A stretch of DNA of 64,000 nucleotides from Deltaproteobacteria bacterium (lineage in GTDB: Bacteria; Myxococcota_A; Polyangia; Nannocystales; Nannocystaceae), in contig JADJEE010000001.1 in assembly GCA_016709225.1 (NCBI GenBank), forward strand, positions 434,001-498,000. The letters are read 5' to 3'. Below the pieces are notes generated by a model. That model saw nothing but the letters and a program-made list of their open reading frames with translations. It was not told where the DNA came from and made no database searches. This document shows positions 16,982 through 28,065 of the stretch, in pieces; position 1 is the first letter of the stretch, and each line of letters starts with the position of its first letter. The translations under genes were made by a program, and so were the position numbers.

Positions 16982-17671
16982 CTACCGCGGCGATGCGACT
17001 GCGAGCAGCCCCGCGATCGCGGTGTCGAGCCCGCGCCAGTGCGGTTCGCCGCGGCCGACCCACGCGACCTTCGCGGCTCGGTCGACGAGCACCGCGGTGG
17101 TGTGCGGCGGCAGACTCGGGGACCACCGCTCGGGCGTCGCCGCGATCGCGGCCGCGATCGTGGAGCCGAGCCGTTGCTCGGCGGCGAGCCTCGCCGCCTC
17201 CGCACGCGCGGCCTCGGCCTGCGCGTCGGCCAAGGGCGCCGCGCCGACCGCTCCGAGATCGGTCAGCACGATCACGGTCGCGAGGCCGTTGTCGGCCCAG
17301 AAGCGCGCGATCGCGTCGAGGTCGCGCACGGTGTCGTCCTGGCGCGCCGCGTCGGCGCCGGTGATCACGAGCAGGCGCGGGCCCGGCTCACAGCTGGCGC
17401 AGCTGCGTGCGCCCGAGGCCTCGATCACGTCGATGCGCGGCATCGCGTCGCCAATCGCGAGGGTCGCGGACTCCGACGGCTCCGGCTCGGCGGCGGCGAC
17501 CGCCGACGGCGACGGCTCGGTGGATGGATCGCGGGGGGCGTCGGCGTGGCGCGCTGGCGACGGCGTGGCGACGGGGTCGTGCTCGCGATCGCAGGCGCCG
17601 ATGAGCATGCCCCCGGCGAGCGCGTAGATCTGCGAGAACGAAGGGCGTCGCGGCAGTGTGCGCAGGGGCAT
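16982..17671 (-). CDS. Lipoprotein with thioredoxin-like domain
   Basis: A 229-residue lipoprotein (lipobox LIGAC) starting at the ATG at 17671. A Pro/Ser/Glu-rich linker (about 34-70) leads to a domain with SCASC near its first strand, LLVITGADAARQDDTV, TVIVLTDLGAV and near the C-terminus HTTAVLVDRAAKVAWVGRG, the pattern of redoxin/thioredoxin-fold proteins (late strand with Val-Asp, then a turn and Trp). The CxxC sits before the first strand, not at a helix N-terminus, so redox activity is doubtful. It converges on the VWA gene with 10 nt between stops. Confidence 0.5.
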   Translation of the reverse strand: MPLRTLPRRPSFSQIYALAGGMLIGACDREHDPVATPSPARHADAPRDPSTEPSPSAVAAAEPEPSESATLAIGDAMPRIDVIEASGARSCASCEPGPRLLVITGADAARQDDTVRDLDAIARFWADNGLATVIVLTDLGAVGAAPLADAQAEAARAEAARLAAEQRLGSTIAAAIAATPERWSPSLPPHTTAVLVDRAAKVAWVGRGEPHWRGLDTAIAGLLAVASPR

Positions 17672-17775
17672 GGGACCGCGTAGGCCCGCGGCCTCGGCAG
17701 CGTAGCATCGCCGGCGCGCCGCCGACAGCCGAGCGTCGGCGTGAGGTGCTCCCATGCGAGGGGCACGCGAGGGGT

Positions 17776-17810
17776 CGTGCACGAACGTGCACGGATACCT
17801 GCGGGGTATC
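17776..17810. promoter_or_regulatory. Cluster of palindromes in the 421-bp gap upstream of tldD
   Basis: CGTGCACG, itself a perfect palindrome, occurs twice (17776-17783 and 17786-17793) separated by AA, and is followed at once by the inverted repeat GATACC-N5-GGTATC (17794-17810). The cluster lies in the otherwise empty interval 17672-18092, about 285 bp before the tldD start and about 105 bp upstream of the divergent thioredoxin-like lipoprotein gene. Tandem palindromes like this are typical operator sites, but no matching regulator is identified. Confidence 0.4.
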
Positions 17811-18092
17811 GCGACGTACGAAAGCGATATCGGACCCCGCAGAGGCGACGCGTCCACGATCGCGTCGCGTGCACGCCAAGATGCCGACGTGACGACCGCG
17901 GACATCCGACGCAGCGCAGCACGTTCACGGCCGGTGCGCCCGGTGGCGCCGACGACCCGCACTGCGATGCCGACGCGGCCGCGGCGGGCTTCGAGGACTG
18001 GTGGATGCCGCTGCCACGCGCGGGCGGCTGATCGCAGGCGGGCGGCCGCGCACGCCCACGCCCGCACGCCAAAGCGGTTATCATCCGCCGCG

Positions 18093-19727
18093 ATGCCGAC
18101 CACGAGGCGCGTCTTCCTCGCCAGCTCTGCGCTCGCAGCGGCCCAGCTGGCGCTGCCCGGGCACGCGCGGGCACTGCCCGCGGGCGTGAAGCAGCCGGCG
18201 CCCGGCAGCGCCGGGGCCTCGAACGCCGACGCGACGCTGGTGTCGACCAGCCCGTTGCCGGCGCTGGCCCAGCTCGCGACCGCAGCGATCGATCGCGCGC
18301 GCTCGAAGGGCGCCAGCTATGCCGACGCCCGCCTGGTGTCGTGGACCGCGGAGAACGTCGGCGTGCGCGACAGCCGGGTCGATCGCCTCACCCGATCGGA
18401 GTCGCTCGGCATCGCGGTGCGGGTGCTGGTCGATGGCGCGTGGGGCTTCGCCGCCTCGCCGCAGCTCGACGCCGCCAACGTCACCAAGCTGACCGATCGC
18501 GCACTCGCGACCGCGAAGGCCAATGCGGCGCTGCGCAAGCGCCTCGGCACGCCGGCGGTCGAGCTGGTCGCGACCCCGGCCGCGACCGGCACGTGGGTCA
18601 CGCCGCACACCATCGATCCGTTCTCGGTGCCGGCCGCCGACAAGGCTGCGCTGCTGCTCGAGGCCACCGCCGCCGCGCTCGCGACCAAGGGGGTGGGTCA
18701 CGCCGATGCCAGCGTCGCGTGCGTGCGCGAGGACAAGCTGTTGGTGACCACCGACGGCACGCGCGTGCACCAGGTGCACCTGCGCATCGCGCCCGAGCTC
18801 AGCGCGACCGCGGTCGATCGCCGCCGCGGTCGCTTCGCCACCCGCGACCACGAGGCCGCGCCGATGCAGGCCGGCTGGGAGTACGTCACCGAGCTCGGTC
18901 TCGCCAACGCGGCGCCGAAGGTCGCCACCGAGGTACTGCAGAAGCTCCACGCGCCCACGGTGCAGCCGGGGCTGCAGCACGTGGTGCTGGCGCCGTCGAA
19001 CCTGTGGCTGACGATCCACGAGAGCATCGGCCACCCCACCGAGCTCGATCGCGCGATGGGGCTCGAGGCCAACTTCGCCGGCACCAGCTTCTTGCACCGC
19101 GACGACGCCGGCAAGCTCGAGTACGGCAGCGCGAAGGTGTCGGTGGTGGCCGATCGCACGCAACCCGGCGGGCTCGCCAGCGTCGGCTGGGACGACGAGG
19201 GCGTGCCGGCATCGCGCTGGGACTTGGTGCGCGCGGGTCGTTTCGTCGACTGGCAGACCACCCGCGAGCAGGCCGCCTGGATCGGTCAGACCGCGAGCCA
19301 CGGCTGCAGCTACGGGCACGGCTACGACGGTGTGCAGTTCCAGCGCATGCCCAACGTCAGCCTGCAACCGGGCGCCGACGACCTCGTGACCGAGGATCTC
19401 ATCAACTCGACCGAGGACGGCGTGTACATCACCGGGCGCGGCTCGTGGTCGATCGATCAGCAGCGCCACAACTTCCAGTTCGGCGGGCAGATGTTCTACC
19501 GCATCCACAAGGGGCGCATCGCCGAGGTGCTGCGCGACGTGGCGTACCAGGCCAACACGCTCGAGTTCTGGCGCAGCTGCGATCTCGTGGGCGGTGCCCG
19601 CAGCTATCGACTGGGCGGCAGCATGGGCGACGGCAAGGGCGAGCCACAGCAGAGCAACGCGGTCAGTCACGGCTGTCCGCCGGCCCGCTTTCGCGCCAAC
19701 GTGATCCGCACCGGAGGTGACCGATGA
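18093..19727 (+). CDS. tldD: TldD metallopeptidase subunit with Tat-type leader
   Basis: A 544-residue member of the TldD/TldE family (M103), a heterodimeric zinc protease that trims unfolded peptides. The zinc motif HESIGH is intact (H309, E310, H314), and the GRGSWSIDQQRHNFQFGGQMFYRI C-terminal region is conserved in order. Unusual is the N-terminus MPTTRRVFLASSALAAAQLALPGHA, a twin-arginine leader absent from classical cytoplasmic TldD. The stop overlaps the start of the TldE-like gene by 4 nt. Confidence 0.88.
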   Translation: MPTTRRVFLASSALAAAQLALPGHARALPAGVKQPAPGSAGASNADATLVSTSPLPALAQLATAAIDRARSKGASYADARLVSWTAENVGVRDSRVDRLTRSESLGIAVRVLVDGAWGFAASPQLDAANVTKLTDRALATAKANAALRKRLGTPAVELVATPAATGTWVTPHTIDPFSVPAADKAALLLEATAAALATKGVGHADASVACVREDKLLVTTDGTRVHQVHLRIAPELSATAVDRRRGRFATRDHEAAPMQAGWEYVTELGLANAAPKVATEVLQKLHAPTVQPGLQHVVLAPSNLWLTIHESIGHPTELDRAMGLEANFAGTSFLHRDDAGKLEYGSAKVSVVADRTQPGGLASVGWDDEGVPASRWDLVRAGRFVDWQTTREQAAWIGQTASHGCSYGHGYDGVQFQRMPNVSLQPGADDLVTEDLINSTEDGVYITGRGSWSIDQQRHNFQFGGQMFYRIHKGRIAEVLRDVAYQANTLEFWRSCDLVGGARSYRLGGSMGDGKGEPQQSNAVSHGCPPARFRANVIRTGGDR

Positions 19728-21052
19728 CGATGTCCATCGCCGCCGCCAAGGCGCTGTGCAAGGCCGTGCTCGCGCAGGCGAGCTTCGGCGACGTGCGCGT
19801 GCGCGTGCGTGCGCAGCAGACCGGCGATCTGCGCTTTGCTGCCTCGCAGCCCACCACCGGCGGCGACGTCGAGACCGTGAGCATCGCGGTGACCGCGGTG
19901 CGCGACGGTCGCGAGGCCACCGTCACCGGCAATCGCACCGACGAGGCGTCGTTGGCCGCGCTGGTGCGTCAGGCCGAGCAGGCGGCCGCGCTCGCGCCGG
20001 TCGATCCCGAGGCCACAGGACCACTCGGGCCGGTCAAGCCGCCGCGCGTGCTCGCGCGCGATCCCAAGGTCGCGCGCATGGATGCCGCCGCACGTGCCGA
20101 TCGCGTGGCCGAGGCGATCGAGGCCGGCGTCGCCAAGGGGCTCGAGGTCTCGGGGCATCTCGTGCACGGCGAGCTGGTCGAGGCCTTCGCCGATCGGCGC
20201 GGCCTCTCGTTCGCGCACGACGCGACCACGCTGCGCATGACCTGCACCTGTCGCACGCCCGACGGCACTGGCAGCAGCAAGGGCGGCTTCGCCTCGCACG
20301 CGCTCGCGGGGCTGGCTCCGCGCGCGCTCGCGGAGCAGGTCGCCGATGTCGCGCTGCGCAGTCGCGAACCCAAGCCGATCGACCCGGGCAGCTACACCGT
20401 CGTGCTCATGCCCGACGCGGTCGCCGAGCTGCTCGAGTTCCTCGTCGACGCCATGGGCGCGCGTGCAGCCCTGCAGGGGCGCAGCTTCTTCGCCGCCGAG
20501 GGTGGTGGCACCAAGCTCGGGCAGCCCGTCTTCGATCCCCGCGTGGTGCTCCGCTCGAACCCGGCCGATCGCAAGCACCCGTCGTCGCCGGTCGCCGACG
20601 ATGGTCGGCCGCAGCCGACGCTCACGTGGATCGATCGCGGCGTGCCGCAGGCGCTCCACGCCGGTCGGGGGTTCGCCGCCAGCGCGTCGATTCCCGCCAC
20701 GCCACGGCCGAGCTCGATCTTCATGGATGGCGGCGGGCAGAGTGTCGATGCGTTGATCGCCGGGGTGAAGCGGGGCGTGCTCGTCACGCGGCTCTGGTAC
20801 AACCGCATGCTCGACCCGCGGGGCATCGTCGCGACCGGTCTGACCCGCGACGGCACGTTCTGGATCGAGGACGGCAAGCTCGCGCATGCGGTGAAGAACC
20901 TGCGCTACAACGACGGGCCGGTGACCGTGCTCAGCAAGCTCGTCGCGCTCGGGACCCCGGTGCGGGCCGGACTCGTGACCGAGCGGGTGTGGGTCGTGCC
21001 GCCGCTGGTGGTCGACGGCTTCCGCTTCGAGAGCAGCTCCGACGCGGTGTGA
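19724..21052 (+). CDS. TldE/PmbA-family partner of TldD
   Basis: A 442-residue protein of the TldD/PmbA family lacking the HExxxH zinc motif, as expected for the TldE (PmbA) subunit. The N-terminal substrate-domain and the C-terminal IFMDGGGQSVDALIAGVKRGVLVTRLWYN region (read in parts at 20717-20820) follow the family pattern. The ATG at 19724 overlaps the tldD stop, giving 1:1 translation. No signal peptide is seen, in contrast to the Tat-like leader of its partner; co-export in the folded complex would solve this. Confidence 0.82.
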   Translation: MTMSIAAAKALCKAVLAQASFGDVRVRVRAQQTGDLRFAASQPTTGGDVETVSIAVTAVRDGREATVTGNRTDEASLAALVRQAEQAAALAPVDPEATGPLGPVKPPRVLARDPKVARMDAAARADRVAEAIEAGVAKGLEVSGHLVHGELVEAFADRRGLSFAHDATTLRMTCTCRTPDGTGSSKGGFASHALAGLAPRALAEQVADVALRSREPKPIDPGSYTVVLMPDAVAELLEFLVDAMGARAALQGRSFFAAEGGGTKLGQPVFDPRVVLRSNPADRKHPSSPVADDGRPQPTLTWIDRGVPQALHAGRGFAASASIPATPRPSSIFMDGGGQSVDALIAGVKRGVLVTRLWYNRMLDPRGIVATGLTRDGTFWIEDGKLAHAVKNLRYNDGPVTVLSKLVALGTPVRAGLVTERVWVVPPLVVDGFRFESSSDAV

Positions 21053-21138
21053 CGGGCGGACGCGCGCGCCCGCGGTGAGGCCGTCGCCTCCGCGTGCGAG
21101 CCCTGCGGCGTGCTGATCGCTGCGAATGGGCGAGTGGG

Positions 21139-21762
21139 CTAGTGGCGCGACGAGGGTTGTGCGGGCTCGCTGCGCCGTCGCGATACGCAGGCCCACGCGC
21201 GCGGCGGCTCGGCGGTGCCGAGATCGAACGACGTGCCGCGCAGCTCGAGGATCTCGAGCACCGGCTCGATCGCGTTCGCGAGGTCCCGCGCCGAACGCCG
21301 CGGGGGGCCGCTGTCGCGGGGCGCTCCCTCGGTGCTGCCCGCGAGGCTGAGCCAGATGCCGCCAGGCGCGAGCACGCCAGCGACATGCGCAGCGAAGCGC
21401 GCGCGGTCCTCGGCGTCGAACAAGTGAAAGCAGCCGCGGTCGTACACGAAGTCGAACGGTCCACCGTCGGGCGCTGCAGCCAGGAAGTCGCCGACGGCGA
21501 AGCGCACACGCGCGGCGAACGGCTCGGACGCGACCTTCTCGCGGGCCATCTCGATCGCGCGCGGTGCCAGATCGACGCCGAGCACCTCGAAGCCCCGCGA
21601 CGCGAGCCAGCGCGCGTGCGTGCCGGTGCCGCAGCCGATGTCGAGCGCACGGCCGGGCGCGATGCCGTGCGCATCGACGTACTCGACGAGCACGGGATCG
21701 GGCTCGCTCACGTCCCAAGGCAGGTGGCCCTGCACGTAGTTGTCGTTCCAGTCGTCGCTCAC
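21139..21762 (-). CDS. Class I SAM-dependent methyltransferase (TPMT-like)
   Basis: A 207-residue cytoplasmic methyltransferase. An N-terminal Trp-rich segment (WNDNYVQGHLPWDVSEPDP) and motif I ALDIGCGTGTHARWLASRG resemble thiopurine S-methyltransferase-like enzymes; GVDLAPRAIEMARE (beta-2 Asp), FDFVYDRGCFHLF (motif IV) and APGGIWLSL follow. Substrate unknown; members of this group methylate small thiols, selenite/tellurite or other xenobiotics. Converges with the tldE gene and diverges from the lectin-like gene. Confidence 0.78.
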   Translation of the reverse strand: MSDDWNDNYVQGHLPWDVSEPDPVLVEYVDAHGIAPGRALDIGCGTGTHARWLASRGFEVLGVDLAPRAIEMAREKVASEPFAARVRFAVGDFLAAAPDGGPFDFVYDRGCFHLFDAEDRARFAAHVAGVLAPGGIWLSLAGSTEGAPRDSGPPRRSARDLANAIEPVLEILELRGTSFDLGTAEPPRAWACVSRRRSEPAQPSSRH

Positions 21763-21949
21763 GCCCGCGAGGATAGCTCGACTCGCGCCCTAGAATCGTC
21801 GCCGTCGAGGTCTCGCGCAGCCGGGCGGGGCAGTGGCTTCTCGATGCTCCGCGAGCGCATCGGCACCCGACCGGGAGCGACGAGACGGCGCGCGCAACCA
21901 CTCCGTTGCCGGTGTCGACCGGCGCGACAGACGTCGCAAAGGAGCGGGC

Positions 21950-23998
21950 ATGGAGACACCATTTTTCGGAACCATCCTCTGGGGCAACGGTACGCCGGCG
22001 GCCGGCGTCGAGGTGCGCGCGATCGATCTCGATCGCGATGGCAGCGACGACGACATGACGCGGCGGGCCGGCACCACCAACGAGTCGGGGGCCTTCGACG
22101 GGCGCTACGATCCCGCGTGGGGCATCGATCGCCACAGCGAGCAGGTGACGACATGGGAGCCGGCCGATCCCGCCCACGGCAACTTCACCCCGGTCCGCGT
22201 CACGCACACGGTCGACGTGGTCGACCCCCTCGATGTGCCCGACTACCGACTCGAGTGTCGGTTCGACGTCGGCGACGAGCACCTGCGGCAGCGGATCCCG
22301 TTCCTCCCGACCGCTCAGTCGCTCTCGCGCGTCGGACGAGCAGGTCGTCGCGAGGTCTTCGCCATCACGCGGCGGGGGCCGCTGGCCGTGGCAATGCGTC
22401 CACTGGCTGCTTCGTCGAGCGTGATGGTGGCGCGTGAGACGATGCCGGGGGTGTGGAGCGACTGGATCGACCTCGGCGATCGCCTGCGTGGAGGCGGCCC
22501 GCTGCGGTTCGGCGTCGAGGCCGATGGTCGACTGGTCGTGGTCGGGATCGATGGTGACCGCGCGCTCTCGGTGCGTCGCGAGCAGAGCCCCGGGGGCAGC
22601 TGGGAGGCGTGGACGTCCCTGGGCGGGACCGTCGCGTCGGGCGGCAGCTTCGCCGTCGCATCGAACCAAGATGGTCGACTCGAGGTGTTCGTGCGCGGTA
22701 CCGACGGTGCGCTGTGGCATCGCTGGCAGCAGGCACCCGGCGGCGGCTGGGGCGGTTGGGAGTCCCTCGGTGGGCAACTCGTCGATCGCGCCGCGATCGA
22801 GGTCGCCCTCGATGGGCAACAGCGGCTTCATCTCTTCACGCACGCTGTCTCCGGTCGGATTGCCCACATTCATCAGCAGGCGCCGAACTCGGGCTGGGGT
22901 GGCTGGTCCGAGCTCGTCGACACGCGCGTCGCGGGCCCGCTCGCCGTCGCGCGCAACCACGACGGCCGGCTCGAAGTGTTCGCGCAGGGGACCGACGGCG
23001 CGATCTGGCACGTGTGGCAGACCAGCTCCGCCGGCTCGTGGAGCTCGTGGAGCTCGCTCGGTGGGATGTGGGTCGCCGACGATCTCGATGCGATCGACAA
23101 CGCGGACGGTCGCCTCGAGGTGTTCGTCACGCGGTCCGACGGGACCTACGCTCATCGCTGGCAGACCAGCGCCGGAGGGAGCTGGGCGAACTGGTCGTCG
23201 CTCGGGGTCGTGCTCGGCCGCTTCGAGCCGCTCGGTCTGCGTCACCCGTTCGCGGCCGGCCGCGCCGGCGACGGTCGCCTGGTGATCGTCCAGCAACAAC
23301 CGCTTGGCGAGCGGGCGGCCTACGCACGCGCGCAACATCAGGCAGGGTCTGATTGGGGCGAGTGGACGCCGATCGGCCCCGCGGCTGCGCCGGCGGTGGT
23401 GAGGCCCGCTCGTCCGACGCTACGACGAGGTGGATCCGGCGATCACTGGCTCGAGGTCGAGTGGGATGATGTCGATGGTGCCGTCGACTATCGATTGCTG
23501 CTTGGCACCGAGTCCCACATCACCGCGACGAGCTACGACGTTGGCGCGGTGACGAGCTTCCGCGTCAGCAACCTCAGCAACGGGACCGTGTATGTCCTCC
23601 GGTTGGTCGCGCGGAACGACGCGGGTGAAGGCCCGGCGTCACCGGAGATCACCCACGCGTGCAGCGGTGTCCCCGACGGCATCGCGGACCTCGGCGCGAC
23701 GACGCTGACGCTGGTGCCTCCGCATCCAGGTCCGGCGGACAACTTCAACGTCAATCTCCGGCTGCGGAACACGGGCGTGGTGCCGACCGGGCCGTTCACG
23801 GTCCGAATGCAGCGCATCCGCGCGGACTCCGACGTGTTGCCGCCGCCGCCGGCGTTCGCGGACGTGCAGGGGGGGCTGGCTGCGAACGAGGAGACCACCG
23901 TGCAATTCCACGTCGCGCCGCTGCGCCACCCCGGCGCGTTCATCTGGGACTTTCTGGTCGGATCACACCGCATCGCGAACTTCGGTGTGATCGTGTGA
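21950..23998 (+). CDS. PLL-like beta-propeller protein with transthyretin-like, Fn3 and CARDB domains
   Basis: 682 residues from ATG 21950, chosen because AAAGGAG lies 7 nt upstream. N-terminal domain (about 1-90) resembles a transthyretin-like/CNA-B fold (GVEVRAIDLDRDGSDDD). Residues about 120-490 hold five to six propeller blades of the pattern DGRLEVFVRGTDGALWHRWQ followed by W-x-x-W-x-x-LGG, as in Photorhabdus PLL lectins and related tectonin-like propellers. A fibronectin type III domain (about 500-575) and a CARDB-type Ig domain (about 590-680) end the protein. No signal peptide is visible. Likely sugar binding; target unknown. Confidence 0.7.
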   Translation: METPFFGTILWGNGTPAAGVEVRAIDLDRDGSDDDMTRRAGTTNESGAFDGRYDPAWGIDRHSEQVTTWEPADPAHGNFTPVRVTHTVDVVDPLDVPDYRLECRFDVGDEHLRQRIPFLPTAQSLSRVGRAGRREVFAITRRGPLAVAMRPLAASSSVMVARETMPGVWSDWIDLGDRLRGGGPLRFGVEADGRLVVVGIDGDRALSVRREQSPGGSWEAWTSLGGTVASGGSFAVASNQDGRLEVFVRGTDGALWHRWQQAPGGGWGGWESLGGQLVDRAAIEVALDGQQRLHLFTHAVSGRIAHIHQQAPNSGWGGWSELVDTRVAGPLAVARNHDGRLEVFAQGTDGAIWHVWQTSSAGSWSSWSSLGGMWVADDLDAIDNADGRLEVFVTRSDGTYAHRWQTSAGGSWANWSSLGVVLGRFEPLGLRHPFAAGRAGDGRLVIVQQQPLGERAAYARAQHQAGSDWGEWTPIGPAAAPAVVRPARPTLRRGGSGDHWLEVEWDDVDGAVDYRLLLGTESHITATSYDVGAVTSFRVSNLSNGTVYVLRLVARNDAGEGPASPEITHACSGVPDGIADLGATTLTLVPPHPGPADNFNVNLRLRNTGVVPTGPFTVRMQRIRADSDVLPPPPAFADVQGGLAANEETTVQFHVAPLRHPGAFIWDFLVGSHRIANFGVIV

Positions 23999-24055
23999 GT
24001 GAGTCCTCCTCGAACGTGCCTGCCCACCCGTTGGTAAGCGCCCCGTTCGCTCGAC

Positions 24056-24077
24056 CGATCGATCGACGGATCGATCG
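24056..24077 (+). terminator. Candidate hairpin after the propeller gene
   Basis: A perfect inverted repeat CGATCGATC-GACG-GATCGATCG (9-bp stem, 4-nt loop) begins 58 nt after the stop at 23998, in the otherwise empty 296-bp gap before the kinase gene. No T-run follows. GATC-rich symmetry could also make it a protein-binding site. Confidence 0.4.
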
Positions 24078-24294
24078 CGGGGCAGGGGCCGCGACCCCGA
24101 CGACGCCAGCTTGGCGCTGCCGGACGAGCTCGGTCCGGCGTTCGGCGAGTGCGGGGCGCATGGCCACACCGACGGCTCCCGGCCGTGGTACTCGGGGATG
24201 TGGCGGCATCGGCGATCGTGACGGGGGCCGACGTTCATCGCCGGGCGTGCGGTGCTCCGCCACGAGCGGGCCGCCGTAGCTCGCGTCGTCGCCG

Positions 24295-27350
<3,056 letters not shown>

Positions 27351-27366
<16 letters not shown>

Positions 27367-27992
27367 TCGCGATCGAGATCGGCGAGCGATCGTGCGACCG
27401 TCTCGAGCCGCTCGAGGCCCGAGTCGGCCTGTGCCGGCGCGTCGGCGAGTACGGCCATGGTCTCGGCGAGCTGGGTCCGTGCACGGCTGAGTCGGCTGCG
27501 AACCGTACCGTCGGCGACCTCGAGCACGCCGGCGATCTCGGCCGTCGACAGCCCCTCCCAGTAGTACAGCTCCACCGCGATCTGGAAGTCGACGGGCAGG
27601 CGTTGGAGCGCCTGGAGCAGCAGCCGCTGCTCGGCACCCGCCCGCAGCATCGTGCTCGGCGACGCCCCGAGGTCCACGACCGACATCGTCTCGAGCGCGA
27701 CCTCGTGGCGGTCTCGCAGGCGTCCACGGAAATGCATCAGCAGCTGCTTGCGAGCGATCGCGAACAGATACGTGCGAAAGCTCGACTCGCCGCGCAATCG
27801 ATCGCGGGACGCGGCGCACCCCAGTAGGGTCGACTGCGTGAGGTCCTCGGCGAGCGCATCGTCGACCTTGTTGCGGAAGAAGCGGAACAGCGGCTTGACG
27901 TGCCGCGAGAACAGCCGATCACCGGCGCCGCGATCGCCCGCACGCCAGCGCTCGAGGAGCTCGAAGTCGGAAAGTTCGGTCACGTCCATCAT
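27351..27992 (-). CDS. ECF-type RNA polymerase sigma factor
   Basis: A 213-residue sigma-70 family protein with region 2 (DRLFSRHVKPLFRFFRNKVDD...EDLTQSTLLG) and region 4 (RLPVDFQIAVELYYWEGLSTAEIAGVL, then VRSRLSRARTQL helix-turn-helix). It resembles the sigma factor at 62209-62850 (shared FRFFRNKVDD/YRFFRNKVDD and YWEGLS/YWEELG motifs). No anti-sigma gene is adjacent; it converges with the TPR-kinase gene and such kinase-sigma neighbours may be functionally linked. The last residues of both genes are encoded in the same 16 bp. Confidence 0.88.
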
Positions 27993-28065
27993 AGTGTGCC
28001 TCGAATGACGGCGGGCCCGCGACGGCGATCGTCGCGGGCCCGCAGCAGTGTCTCGTGGGTCGTTG

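Noticed and set aside
17754..18092. N-terminal extension of TldD to 17754
   Set aside because: Arg/Thr/Pro-rich sequence without a domain, whereas ATG 18093 gives a normal Tat leader.
19667..23338. 1,223-aa minus-strand frame opposite tldE and the propeller gene
   Set aside because: Shadow: His/Asp/Arg repeats with no recognisable domain, covering two well-supported genes.
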